A stretch of DNA of 64,000 bases from MPNP01 sp965116235 (GCA_965116235.1 OZ220496.1:372001-436000); one strand, 5' to 3'; shown: positions 1 through 8,656, counted from the first letter of the stretch. Notes: generated from the letters alone by a model not told the origin. Program-made: numbers and translations.

Positions 1-1
1 T

Positions 2-469
2 GACAAGGACAAGCAGAACCAGGGACGAGGCAGTGTCGGCAAGTCCATAATCGTTGGCGTCAAGGAACGGGACAGCAAGAAGGTGAAGGCCAAGGTGATC
101 CCGGATACCAAGAAGATGACCCTGCATCAGTTCATCAAGGATACCGTCGAGGAAGGGTCCAAGGTCTACACGGACGAGTTTCCGTCCTATCAGGGCCTGA
201 AGAAATACTGTCACGCCAGCGTGTGGCACCGGGCCAACATCTATGTGTGGGACGGGATTCACACCAACGGCATCGAGTCATTCTGGTCCATGTTCAAGCG
301 CGCCCACAAGGGTGTTTATCACAAGATGAGCAAGAAGCATCTGTGGCGTTATGTGAACGAGTTTGCCACGCGGCAGTGCATAAGGGAACTGGACACGATG
401 GCGATCATGGCCAATATCGCGTTTAACTTTGTGGGCAAGCAGTTGCCCTACAAGAAGCTGATAGTGTGA
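2..469 (+). CDS. IS1595-family (ISXO2-like) transposase, C-terminal part, cut by window edge
   Basis: The frame is open from the first bases and ends in TGA at 467-469, so only the last ~155 residues are present. The visible part is the ISXO2-like DDE domain. It has the second catalytic Asp in YTDEFPSYQGL and the final HTNGIESFWSMFKRAHKG block, which carries the Asn/Glu signature that ends the domain in IS1595 transposases, with a normal length and tail beyond it. The protein would cut and join the ends of its own element. The stop lies only 28 bp from the 3' end of the restriction gene on the other strand, and I see no clear terminal inverted repeat in that gap. Whether the element is whole depends on sequence left of the window. 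Family call is firm; the subgroup is not. Confidence 0.85.
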   Translation, partial: DKDKQNQGRGSVGKSIIVGVKERDSKKVKAKVIPDTKKMTLHQFIKDTVEEGSKVYTDEFPSYQGLKKYCHASVWHRANIYVWDGIHTNGIESFWSMFKRAHKGVYHKMSKKHLWRYVNEFATRQCIRELDTMAIMANIAFNFVGKQLPYKKLIV

Positions 470-497
470 GATGTTCGGTATCAGGCGGCCAGCTGAA

Positions 498-3356
498 TCA
501 GCTCCCGGTCGGCCTTGCGTTGTCTTCGACTGCTGCTGCCCTGACGCATTGCTGCGGAAGAATGGCTGCAACGTAGTTGTCGATATCCGCCATGATTCCC
601 TCCTCGTGCAGCCCGGCGCGTATCCGGGCCGACAGGAATTTCTGCCCCCGTCTTTCGGGATCCTCCTGGGCGGCTAGCACCTGTGCCGCCGCGCTTTCGG
701 CCCGTGCGGTCAGGCCGACGAGCTCCCGATGATTGGCATTGCGTGCGTCAAAGCGCGGGAGCGGAACCTTGCGCCAGGGGTGCAGGGCGAAATGCCGCCC
801 GCTTGCGCACGCGTCACGAAAGGCTCGCTGCAACCCCTGGGCATTCAGAAGAGCCACGAGAAAAGCCGCCTCGTCCGCGCTGGCGGCGGTGAAATGACAC
901 AGGGTTGAATCGATCAGCTGCGGGCGTATGCGCACACCGCGCATGATGTGGCCCGATATTGGCGCCAGTACCATGCGCCGCTCGTCATGCGCGGCCACGG
1001 GCAACTGGCTCGACAGCTTGCCGTGGTGATCGATGTTGTCGACAAGGCTTCGAGCGTGATGGTCCTGCCAGCGATTATCCAGTTCCTGCCAGAACGGACA
1101 ATGGTCCTCAGGCTGGTCCAGCAGCAAGTCATCATCACCGGTCGGAATGACCGCCTGCCGGCCCGGTCGCACCACGAAGGGCAGGGCCTGCTCTGAGCGA
1201 ATCAGATCGCGACACCAACGCCGGGGAACACGACCCCTCTGCACCGGAACGGTGCGCCACGGCCCCTTGGCGTTCGGATTCCGCCACGTGGTGATACGAA
1301 CCACGTCGGGGTCGACATCGTTCTCTCGCTGACCCACGCCGACGAGAATATGGGGAGTAACCGATGCCCCCGTCCGGAACAGCGGTTTTCCGCGGGCATC
1401 GACATAGGCGGAGGGGGCTTGCGGCAGCAATGGCTCCTGGCGGTCAAACTGCAGCAGTGGGCGTACCCTTTGCAGGTCTTCATGCATGCCAGGTAGACGA
1501 TTAGGCCGTGCGGCCACGAGATCGTCCGCCTCCGGATCCAATGCCGCATTCTCCAGAAGAAGGCAGCAGCGGTTGGCATCACCGCCCTTAAAAGGTTTCA
1601 GCGTGCTGAGATCCACTTTCTGGATGGCTCCGCCATGCCCGCTGATGGTAGCCTCATGGCGAACTCTGAAGCGTTCCCAATGACCCGCCGTGAGAGCCGA
1701 GATCTTGACCAGCCAGCCCGCCGGATCATGCACCGGGTCATGCAAATAGTCGGCCCGACAGCGGAGCACGAAGAGCTGGGCCATGTCAAAGCTTGAAGCG
1801 TAACGTCCCCCTGGCCACACAGCCATGGTCTCACTCTGGGCCAAGGCGCGAAGTACATTCTTGCGATCAGTATCCCTGATGGTTGACATCTGGACCCAGG
1901 GCGGGTTGGCCACAATGCGATCGACACGCCGGCGGCGCAGGCGGTCCGGTCCTGTAACGTTGCCGATATACCACGACCAGACCGAGTTGCCTTCCCGCCT
2001 GATGACATCGGTCAAGGCCTGATGCAGATCACGAACACCGTCATGATCCTCATCATCAGGGTTCCAGGCCATATACTCGAACGGATTGCCGTCGACGGCT
2101 GTCTGAACCAAGGTCTGAAGTCTTTCAGCAAAATCCGCTCGTTCAGTAAAATGACGTGGTAGGGTCAGAACCTGTCCGCCGGGTGATCGTATCTCCGTGC
2201 AATCCCGTTGCGGTCGAAACAGTCCCTCCATTTGCCGGCCGACATTCAGTGCATCGCCCAGCCAGATGCGTAAGGCCGATTGTCCGTCTGTTGGCATCGC
2301 CGGCAAGGCTCGCAGCAGGGTAGCCCGGGCAATCTCGACCGCAACGGGATTGATATCCAGACCGTGCACCAGCCAAGCCGCTACATTGGCGCGCACTCCG
2401 ACCGGCTGATGGCTCAGCAAGGGTGACGCCAATATACGGCGGGCCGCATGCCAAAGAAACGTTCCAGACCCGCAGGCCGGGTCCAGCACGCCACGGCCCT
2501 CCACCGGCCCATCGGATCGCAGAATCTGGCGCACGACAGTATCTCGCCACTCGTCGTCCAGCACGGTCTCGACAATCAATTCGGCCAGCCAGTCGGGGGT
2601 GTAGACCTCACCAAAGTCGTGCCGGTCAACGGGATCAATCAGGTTCGTATACAGATCCCGCAGAATGTCTCCCTCCGGTCCGTGCCAGTCCCAGCGGCCA
2701 ATGCGGCGGATCAGATCCTGGGCCAACTCTCTTCCCTTGCCCCTTGACCCTATCCAGGCGACAAAGCCGTCGCCAATGATGTCCTGCTGATTAGCGGGAT
2801 CCCAATCATGGCGGTGGTTCAGCTGCCAAATGACGGTCCGGGCCACCGTGACCAGAAAGGAATGGCGAACAAACAGCCGGTGTTGTGCTCCAGCGTTATC
2901 AGGCAGCATTCCGGCTACGCGCATCATGTCCGCCCACAGTTCAAGCTTGGTGGACGCATGTGCATTGGCATCACCGGTCAGGCCATGGTAGAAGTCAAGC
3001 CATTCATCAAGCCGCGGACGGAGCATGTCCGCCAGATTGTCCGGCGGCCAAGGGCGCCCGGCAGCGACAATGCCACGAAGCCAGCGAATGAGAGATGATG
3101 GCTGGTCGGCCACAAAGTTGCATTCCACCTCTGCGGTGTCTCCGCCATCATGCGGGTAACGCCAGGCATGCCAGATATGGCCATCGGTCACAACCCCAAT
3201 CCAAGGGCGCACCGGCGCATCATGCAGATTCAGTTGATCATGGTGTCTGGTACGCAGGGCCTGAACATAGCGATCGAGTTGTTGTTTCGGCGATTCCCCC
3301 CCCCCTCGCTCGTTCAGGATGGTAGGCATGGCCGGAAACACGGCTTTTGCATTCAA
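498..3356 (-). CDS. N6-adenine DNA methyltransferase / restriction enzyme body (Eco57I/Type IIG-like), out of frame with its nuclease domain
   Basis: A large Class I amino-methyltransferase. Motif X-like FGEVYTPDWLAE is at about residues 248-259, the SAM-binding motif LDPACGSGTF at 291-300 and the catalytic NPPW at 484-487. The long C-terminal half (residues ~500-950) fits a target-recognition domain. Known family role: methylate adenine at a specific site and, when fused to a nuclease, cut unmodified DNA. The listed first codon is a poor TTG with no Shine-Dalgarno sequence. The first ~20 residues look out of frame, whereas from ESPKQQLDRYVQAL onward the sequence continues the nuclease domain encoded upstream in another frame. 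The two frames meet in a run of ten G on the coding strand. A nine-G version would give one protein of ~1,015 residues starting at 3543. The gene is GC-richer than recQ, by eye. The 3' end abuts the transposase convergently. Confidence 0.85.
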   Translation of the reverse strand: MNAKAVFPAMPTILNERGGGESPKQQLDRYVQALRTRHHDQLNLHDAPVRPWIGVVTDGHIWHAWRYPHDGGDTAEVECNFVADQPSSLIRWLRGIVAAGRPWPPDNLADMLRPRLDEWLDFYHGLTGDANAHASTKLELWADMMRVAGMLPDNAGAQHRLFVRHSFLVTVARTVIWQLNHRHDWDPANQQDIIGDGFVAWIGSRGKGRELAQDLIRRIGRWDWHGPEGDILRDLYTNLIDPVDRHDFGEVYTPDWLAELIVETVLDDEWRDTVVRQILRSDGPVEGRGVLDPACGSGTFLWHAARRILASPLLSHQPVGVRANVAAWLVHGLDINPVAVEIARATLLRALPAMPTDGQSALRIWLGDALNVGRQMEGLFRPQRDCTEIRSPGGQVLTLPRHFTERADFAERLQTLVQTAVDGNPFEYMAWNPDDEDHDGVRDLHQALTDVIRREGNSVWSWYIGNVTGPDRLRRRRVDRIVANPPWVQMSTIRDTDRKNVLRALAQSETMAVWPGGRYASSFDMAQLFVLRCRADYLHDPVHDPAGWLVKISALTAGHWERFRVRHEATISGHGGAIQKVDLSTLKPFKGGDANRCCLLLENAALDPEADDLVAARPNRLPGMHEDLQRVRPLLQFDRQEPLLPQAPSAYVDARGKPLFRTGASVTPHILVGVGQRENDVDPDVVRITTWRNPNAKGPWRTVPVQRGRVPRRWCRDLIRSEQALPFVVRPGRQAVIPTGDDDLLLDQPEDHCPFWQELDNRWQDHHARSLVDNIDHHGKLSSQLPVAAHDERRMVLAPISGHIMRGVRIRPQLIDSTLCHFTAASADEAAFLVALLNAQGLQRAFRDACASGRHFALHPWRKVPLPRFDARNANHRELVGLTARAESAAAQVLAAQEDPERRGQKFLSARIRAGLHEEGIMADIDNYVAAILPQQCVRAAAVEDNARPTGS

Positions 3357-3543
3357 TCACCATGCGGCATTGGGGCAAGAAAAGGTCGGCTGGACCAGAT
3401 CCTGTGGGATATTCCACGCAATTTTCAACATCCATGGCATGCATCAGTGCACTGATGTCGGCGCACACTTCTTCCTCTGGCTGGTTTTGGCTCCGGGGAT
3501 GCATGATTCGCCGAGCAATTCGCGCCTGTTCATTCGTGCACAT
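3238..3543 (-). CDS. N-terminal PD-(D/E)XK nuclease portion of the restriction-methylation gene (separated by G10 frameshift)
   Basis: ATG at 3543 is preceded by an AGGAG sequence at good spacing and is the likely true start of the whole restriction gene. The product reads through EYPTGSGPADLFLPQ and MVIECKSR, which place an Asp and an Glu-x-Lys in the arrangement of a PD-(D/E)XK nuclease core, the usual N-terminal domain of Type IIG enzymes. After the G tract the frame runs into a short unrelated tail ending at 3238. Deleting one G (or adding two) from the tract at 3296-3305 joins it to the methyltransferase frame at ESPKQQLDRY. As the sequence stands, the nuclease piece would be made alone and truncated, so the restriction activity would be off. 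A sequencing miscount of the tract is the simple alternative. Confidence 0.7.
   Translation of the reverse strand: MCTNEQARIARRIMHPRSQNQPEEEVCADISALMHAMDVENCVEYPTGSGPADLFLPQCRMVIECKSRVSGHAYHPERARGGGIAETTTRSLCSGPAYQTP
3296..3305. repeat. C10 mononucleotide tract (G10 on coding strand), candidate phase-variation switch
   Basis: Ten consecutive C on the + strand lie exactly where the nuclease frame and the methyltransferase frame of the restriction gene overlap. Slipped-strand mispairing in such tracts is the known switching mechanism of phase-variable restriction systems. Nine or twelve residues would place the two domains in one frame; ten leaves them apart. Confidence 0.8.
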
Positions 3544-3727
3544 GGAATATCTCCTGTTCTCCTGTGGTCCCCGCCATGACAGCAACGGGGATTATATCCA
3601 TCACATCATTGATGTCGAGACTGTCACCCGTCCATATGGTCTGGCAGAATCCGTGGCGGGTCTTGCCACCATCGCTTTCATGCTGATAAAGATAATCGTG
3701 GAACTGACGCCGGAAATCATTTTTCAA
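3530..3727 (-). CDS. small ORF of unknown function between the SIR2 and restriction genes
   Basis: A 65-codon frame beginning with TTG that overlaps the last codons of the SIR2-family gene and ends just inside the start of the nuclease-methyltransferase gene (stop at 3530, next ATG at 3543). The nose-to-tail overlaps on both sides would allow translational coupling in a leftward operon. Against it, the start codon is weak, the product has no motif I recognise, and the frame may simply be open by chance. Its Met-poor N-terminus and mixed composition give no hint of function. Confidence 0.2.
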   Translation of the reverse strand: MKNDFRRQFHDYLYQHESDGGKTRHGFCQTIWTGDSLDINDVMDIIPVAVMAGTTGEQEIFHVHE

Positions 3728-5099
3728 TAAAGCGGGCAGAAAGAAAAGGCAAGACTGTCTTCATATAATTATAATTCGCACCTTTGATAAGGTTATAATC
3801 CCCAAAAAATTGATCCTTATGATCCCATGCCCGTACATGAAACCTTAAATCTTTGGGATGTTCATCCGACATCCGGCGAAGTAAACTGACAAACCAGCGG
3901 AAATATGCGTCGGTACCGTTTTCAGCTATTTGGGCAGCCTTGGAGTGGCACGATGGTGTCTCAAAGAAACGCGTATCAATATCACGATGCATTCCGGCTG
4001 CTTGCCTTAAGTGGTTTTCAGCGATCAGAAATACCTCCACGAGAGATTCTCCTGGATCATTGAGCGGTTCACCATGATGCACTGGGAATTTTACCTCCCA
4101 CTTGACGATGTCTGCCATGGAGACATCCTCCCATGTCCCTTCGGGCGCTTTAACCCCAGAAATATCACAAGGCCACCTATAGTTCAGAACTGGGCCCATG
4201 ATGTCTTCGAATAACCGTAGTGTGCTAAGCGTCCATCCATCTGACTTTATTTTATCGCTTAAATCAAACCAGCCATGGTCCCAAACTGATTGACGCTTGT
4301 CTTCCATTACCTCAAGGATCAAATTCCATGTATGTCTCGCTTTTGGATGGAGGTCAGGCGAGGTTTTTATCTTCCTGCGAATCTGGTCTATATGGCGCGG
4401 GTGAAGGTTTCTATATCTCGTGGCCCACCAGGCAAAGCACGGGTCGTTGAGGTGCTTTACTGACCAATTCAAAAGATGGATCAAGCGGCTGGGTAAGTCC
4501 TCTCGTCCTTCTATTTGCCTCCCTGCCAGAGTGTGTCCTGTTGTGGGATTCGTGTCTCCACGCCGCCACTCAATCAACTGGTCATAATGTGCTCCTTGAT
4601 CGCGTCTTGGGTCGTCATCGAGTCCATAGACACTCAACGGATCGAACCCGTCGACTTTTTTCCCTGAACGGCAATTCGCATCAAACACACACAGCCACTC
4701 AGCGGGTGGCAGAGGCTTCGATTGTGCGAACAGTTTTGCCCCCGGGACGGTTCGAACAAGATGTGCCACTTGACCACGTTTGTAAGGAGGTAAGTTCCGC
4801 GGGCTTTGACTGGCCATACGCATTACTTTGTCTCTCCAAACTCTAAGATCATCGGCTCGGTCTGCCCAGGCTTCCATCGTTTGCCAGAGATTCCGATGAT
4901 CATCGTATGCAATGGGGGTAGCGCCGCGATCCCTCCATTTCGCCTCAATCTCTTCAAAAGTTCCTATGTCGAAGGCGTAGAGATTCAAGTGCTCCTGGCT
5001 TCTGTCACGACTCAGGCCCTGTAAAAGATACTTTACTGGCGGGTCTTCGGCCTGATAGCCAATTAAAACAACGATAAACTTATCTAACAAAGCTTTCAC
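3717..5099 (-). CDS. SIR2-family defence-type protein, C-terminal part after frameshift
   Basis: The frame can start at GTG (5099), but its true beginning lies further upstream: the same frame reads SYLAEGWATRFVKALLDKF from about 5132. That continues the SIR2 domain encoded by the preceding frame, which breaks at the matching point (…SSGDFGR). Next comes FIVVLIGYQAEDPPVKYLLQGL, the end of a SIR2_2-type NAD-binding fold. About 380 further residues follow with no motif I can name, possibly a DUF4020-like sensor region. Known family role: bacterial SIR2 proteins of this layout deplete NAD+ in phage-infected cells. The GTG overlaps the TGA of the first frame, so reinitiation is conceivable but would not give a joined protein. 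It sits directly upstream of the restriction gene, consistent with a defence island. Confidence 0.7.
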   Translation of the reverse strand: MKALLDKFIVVLIGYQAEDPPVKYLLQGLSRDRSQEHLNLYAFDIGTFEEIEAKWRDRGATPIAYDDHRNLWQTMEAWADRADDLRVWRDKVMRMASQSPRNLPPYKRGQVAHLVRTVPGAKLFAQSKPLPPAEWLCVFDANCRSGKKVDGFDPLSVYGLDDDPRRDQGAHYDQLIEWRRGDTNPTTGHTLAGRQIEGREDLPSRLIHLLNWSVKHLNDPCFAWWATRYRNLHPRHIDQIRRKIKTSPDLHPKARHTWNLILEVMEDKRQSVWDHGWFDLSDKIKSDGWTLSTLRLFEDIMGPVLNYRWPCDISGVKAPEGTWEDVSMADIVKWEVKFPVHHGEPLNDPGESLVEVFLIAENHLRQAAGMHRDIDTRFFETPSCHSKAAQIAENGTDAYFRWFVSLLRRMSDEHPKDLRFHVRAWDHKDQFFGDYNLIKGANYNYMKTVLPFLSARFIEK

Positions 5100-5725
5100 A
5101 AACCTTGTTGCCCACCCTTCAGCCAGGTAGCTCGACCGAAATCCCCACTACTGAGAACGTAATCGTGGCGGGGATTGTCCAAATCGGACAATCGACCATG
5201 GAGGTAGGTTATGCCGTGCAGCGGCTGACCGAGTTCAATGTCAGGCAATGCCGGCGGTGTGAAAATTCTGTCCTGTTTTATTCCCTCGCAAGTCTCAAAC
5301 AACCGATCAAAATTTGTGGTGACCACCTGCAGTTGACCTTCTGGATCAGACGATACCCTTGTGATCAAACTATGGTTGCAACTTGGCTCAGACTCTTCTT
5401 CCGGTTTACTGAGTTGTTTAGCAACTAAGGCGGTTATCTCTTCTCGGCCATACTCCTGATAAAGCAAATGAAATATTTGATCCAATGGTACCCTTGGTGC
5501 ATCGGAGTCCTTATCGTCATTTTTGTTATTGTACGGAGCGAGGGCTTTGGCAATTGCTGAATCCTCTTCTGGACCGAGGCACTCTACGACATGTTGAGTC
5601 AGTTCGACAAAGCCCGGGTTGCATGGTTGCGACACGCCAGCACCACAAAGAAAAACTACGCGGCCTTGATCGCATCTCTCAAGAAGGAGGTCGGGTATAC
5701 TGGGGCCGTTTGCAAAAAATCTCAT
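5096..5725 (-). CDS. SIR2-family protein, N-terminal NAD-binding part (frameshifted)
   Basis: ATG at 5725. The N-terminus has the glycine-rich NAD site VVFLCGAGVSQP (residues ~23-34), then VVTTNFDRLFE (~133-143) with the invariant TTN-D, and the LHG motif in ITYLHGRLSD (~173-182). These mark a SIR2-like NAD-consuming domain. The frame ends soon after SSGDFGR with a meaningless tail and TGA at 5096. The rest of the domain continues in another frame, so one base appears to be missing near 5133-5137. There is no homopolymer at that point, so a genuine inactivating mutation is more likely than slippage. Together the two frames make a protein of about 670 residues. Upstream there is 557 bp without a clear gene. 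Confidence 0.75.
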   Translation of the reverse strand: MRFFANGPSIPDLLLERCDQGRVVFLCGAGVSQPCNPGFVELTQHVVECLGPEEDSAIAKALAPYNNKNDDKDSDAPRVPLDQIFHLLYQEYGREEITALVAKQLSKPEEESEPSCNHSLITRVSSDPEGQLQVVTTNFDRLFETCEGIKQDRIFTPPALPDIELGQPLHGITYLHGRLSDLDNPRHDYVLSSGDFGRATWLKGGQQGL

Positions 5726-6282
5726 TTATTACCCACGAATTTAGACTTTCCGATCTCAGGTCATAGTTGTGACTTGATTTGGAGATGAGGTGGTCAAGGT
5801 TTAGCCGTGTATCTATTCCATGATTTTGGTCTTCGTCACAGAATTTTGAATGGCTGAGGTGGCGTTGATTAAATTCCAAAACCCTGCGTACTGTCTGTTC
5901 TGAATGTGTTGGTTACTGTGCGATTTCACCTTCGCCTCAATGATGAGCACAAGTGTCCAAGGTTGGGAATATTGACTGTGTCGACCTTGTCAACCCGTTT
6001 CTATTTTCCTGCACAAATGGTAACTCAGCAATTCACTGATAACCAATTGACGAAAGTCCACCAAGAAACGGGTTTTTGTATTTGGTTAAACACCGATTCT
6101 CTGCGACTGCACAAGCCATTCTTTCGGCGGCACAATATTCAATCAGCCGAACCTCATGACGCGACGTGAAACGACTTTTGCACATATACATCCCGACCAT
6201 CATAGAACTTCGTAGTGTTCCCCGCCACTTCAGCCTCAAATAAGCTTGCAAGCCCGTTTTCCAGACAAATATCCACTTTGAG
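5726..6282. other. intergenic stretch with a possible degenerate minus-strand reading frame
   Basis: No intact gene. On the minus strand about 6285-6157 reads like protein (…ENGLASLFEAEVAG, then KFYDGRDVYVQKSF) and, after a one-base shift, about 6170-6033 continues (SRHEVRLIEYCAAERM). This suggests a decayed gene whose 5' part was lost when the recQ region was joined. I do not recognise the family. Promoters for recQ (rightward) and the SIR2 gene (leftward) should lie here, but none is clear. Confidence 0.3.
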
Positions 6283-6291
6283 TTGCTGAAT

Positions 6292-8583
6292 ATGGAGTAT
6301 CCATCTGAGACAAGACTGAACCACATCCTCAAGAATACATTCGGATTCTTGGATTTCCGCCCGGGTCAACTGGAAATAGTTCAAGAGATCTGTTCGGGTG
6401 AAAACGTGCTGGCGGTGATGCCGACGGGCGGCGGAAAATCTCTTTGCTACCAGCTGGCCGCGATTGCCTCCAAGTTTCAGACAATCATCGTGTCTCCGTT
6501 AATCGCTCTCATGGATGATCAGGTATCTGCTTTGGCACAGAATGGCATCCGGGCAAGCAAAATCCATTCCGGGCAGTCACGCAGTCAAAACGCTGCCGAG
6601 TGGCGGGACTTTTCGGCTGGAAGAAGCAAAATGCTGTATCTGAGTCCAGAAAGATTGATGCAGCCCAAGATGCTGCAGGCATTGCAAAAGCAAAACGTGG
6701 GATTGTTTGTAATCGATGAGGCCCACTGCATTACCAAATGGGGTGCCGACTTCAGGCCAGAATACGAGGACCTGTCCAAGCTGCAGTATCATTTCCCCTC
6801 AGCCAGGATCGCTGCCTTTACCGCAACTGCCGATGAGACCACCAGAACAGATATTGTCCGCAAGCTGACAGGAGGAAATTGTACAGTTTTTGTGAGAGGC
6901 TTCGACCGTCCTAATCTGTCCTTGGTTGTCTATCCCAAACTCAACTTCAAGAGCAGTCTGCTGAATTATCTTGAAGAGAAGAGAGGACAGAGTGGCATTG
7001 TGTATTGCCTGTCTCGAAGGGAAACTGATGATGTTGCCGCATTCCTGAGTGGCCATGGCTTTAACGCGATGGCCTATCACGCCGGGAAATCATCTGACAG
7101 TCGCTACGATGCCCAAAACAGATTCATGGCTGAGGAAGCCGTTGTGATGGTTGCCACCATCGCGTTTGGAATGGGCATTGACAAGCCGGACATCAGGTTT
7201 GTTGTTCATGCGAGCCTCCCGGGAAGCATTGAAGCGTTTTATCAGGAAATCGGAAGAGCGGGCAGAGATGGTTTGACTGCCGAGACCGTGATGTTTTACG
7301 GCCTGCAGGACGTGATCAAACGCCAAGGCATGATCTTTGACGGAGACGCTCAAGACCAGTTCAAGGTTCTGGAGTACAAGAGGTTGGAAAAACTTGTCGG
7401 CTATTGCGAGACCACGTCCTGCAGACGAAAGGCCTTACTGGCCCACTTCGACGAGGACATAGAGGCGTGCGGCAACTGTGACAATTGCCTGAACCCTCCA
7501 GAAGTCGAGGACTTCACGGAAGTTGCAAAACTGATCATTGCCGGAATACTGGAAACCGGTCAAAGATTTGGTATCGCTCACATAATTGACGTGATCAGAG
7601 GGTCCGAGAACAAGAAGGTCAGGAATTGGTCCCATGATTTGTTGAACTGCTATGGGCAGGCCTCCGAATACGGAAAACCCGTTCTTCAATCCCTCATCAG
7701 GCAACTCATCGCATTCGGGGCATTGAAGGTCAATTTGGCCAGATATGGTGCGTTGGAAATCTCCGATTCGGGCCGCAGAATACTGGACGACAAGGAGAAA
7801 TTCTGGGCCAAGTCCCGAGTGCTTGAGAAAAGGGGCTCAACACCAAAACCGAAATCAACCTCTATGCGACCGGCAGAGTTTGACACTGACTTGTTGGCGG
7901 CATTGAAACAAAAGCGGCTGGAGATTGCACGTCAGCGGGGTGTGGCGGCTTTTGTGATATTCAACGACAAGACCCTGATCCAGATGGCAAGGGACACTCC
8001 AAGGACTCCAGACGAATTTCTGGCAATCAACGGTGTAGGAACCAAAAAACTTGAACAGTATTACGAACAATTTTCAGCCATAATCCTTTCTCATTGCAGC
8101 ACAAACATGGGTATCGAGGAAGCCGTCAACCAGATGGCCACCGAGGACATCCTTCCAGATGCACAAGTTGAGCACCAATACAATCAGAATCCGAAGGGTG
8201 ATTATTTCAAAATAGAAGAATGTGCCTCATTTACCCCTGTGAACGGTGGAATCTCACCCGATTACATCACCAACGTTGAGCAGATACACAGACAGCGCTG
8301 GAAAAATCGGGAGAACGGCCGTCCAGTCAACAACGGGATCCCATTTACTGCAGAAGAAAAGGACCGGCTCAGCACCTTGTTGGACGAAGGGAAGAACATT
8401 TCGGAATTGAGTGCATATTTTCAGCGTACAGCACGCTCAATCAATATCCGCCTGGAAGAATTCGGCCTCGTGATCAAGCAAAAGACAAACAGCCACCCAC
8501 CAAAGAGAAAGAGTTCCCGGGACGACACTGAAGAGCAACCCAAGATCAAGCAGTTGTTTCGAGCTTTCAGTCTTTTCAAATGA
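6292..8583 (+). CDS. recQ: ATP-dependent DNA helicase RecQ with C-terminal extension
   Basis: 3'-5' superfamily 2 helicase of recombinational repair. In order (counting from 6283): motif 0 FRPGQLEIV (~25-33), Walker A MPTGGGKS (~46-53), DEAH box (145-148), motif III AFTATAD (~178-184), motif VI QEIGRAGRDG (~321-330), the RecQ zinc site with four Cys (CETTSC … CGNCDNC, ~375-402), an RQC winged helix (~410-510) and an HRDC domain (~530-605). Canonical RecQ stops near here; this one has ~160 more residues. They end in a helix-turn-helix-like stretch (FTAEEKDRLSTLLDEGKN, then ELSAYFQRTARSIN), seen in some longer RecQ proteins. I prefer ATG 6292 (MEYPSETR) to ATG 6283 because family similarity begins right after it. 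It stands alone next to defence genes, so it may be an island-borne copy rather than the housekeeping recQ. Confidence 0.95.
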   Translation: MEYPSETRLNHILKNTFGFLDFRPGQLEIVQEICSGENVLAVMPTGGGKSLCYQLAAIASKFQTIIVSPLIALMDDQVSALAQNGIRASKIHSGQSRSQNAAEWRDFSAGRSKMLYLSPERLMQPKMLQALQKQNVGLFVIDEAHCITKWGADFRPEYEDLSKLQYHFPSARIAAFTATADETTRTDIVRKLTGGNCTVFVRGFDRPNLSLVVYPKLNFKSSLLNYLEEKRGQSGIVYCLSRRETDDVAAFLSGHGFNAMAYHAGKSSDSRYDAQNRFMAEEAVVMVATIAFGMGIDKPDIRFVVHASLPGSIEAFYQEIGRAGRDGLTAETVMFYGLQDVIKRQGMIFDGDAQDQFKVLEYKRLEKLVGYCETTSCRRKALLAHFDEDIEACGNCDNCLNPPEVEDFTEVAKLIIAGILETGQRFGIAHIIDVIRGSENKKVRNWSHDLLNCYGQASEYGKPVLQSLIRQLIAFGALKVNLARYGALEISDSGRRILDDKEKFWAKSRVLEKRGSTPKPKSTSMRPAEFDTDLLAALKQKRLEIARQRGVAAFVIFNDKTLIQMARDTPRTPDEFLAINGVGTKKLEQYYEQFSAIILSHCSTNMGIEEAVNQMATEDILPDAQVEHQYNQNPKGDYFKIEECASFTPVNGGISPDYITNVEQIHRQRWKNRENGRPVNNGIPFTAEEKDRLSTLLDEGKNISELSAYFQRTARSINIRLEEFGLVIKQKTNSHPPKRKSSRDDTEEQPKIKQLFRAFSLFK

Positions 8584-8645
8584 CAGTGGTCCCGAGCCTG
8601 CCTGCAACAGAATTTTGTTCTGAGTCGGCATAGGCACTCACCATC

Positions 8646-8656
8646 GGGGGGGGGGG
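8646..8656. repeat. G11 mononucleotide tract downstream of recQ
   Basis: Eleven G in a row, 63 bp past the recQ stop, in a 220-bp gap before the convergent secreted-protein gene. No gene I trust crosses it. It may be a decayed switch, a remnant of a lost gene, or a neutral tract. Confidence 0.8.

Noticed and set aside
498..3585. Treating the restriction gene as two independent genes with a normal TTG start at 3356
   Set aside because: The first ~20 residues of that frame do not fit the family, the TTG has no ribosome-binding site, and the nuclease core is plainly encoded in the overlapping frame. One split gene explains all of it.
3760..3810. A third copy of the 'TATAATCCCC' repeat end
   Set aside because: Only about 12 bases match, inside a coding region, and no other part of the 210-bp repeat is present.
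5096..5099. A translationally coupled two-gene SIR2 operon (GTGA overlap)
   Set aside because: The second frame continues family sequence upstream of its GTG, up to the exact place where the first frame leaves the family. A frameshift explains this better than two genes.
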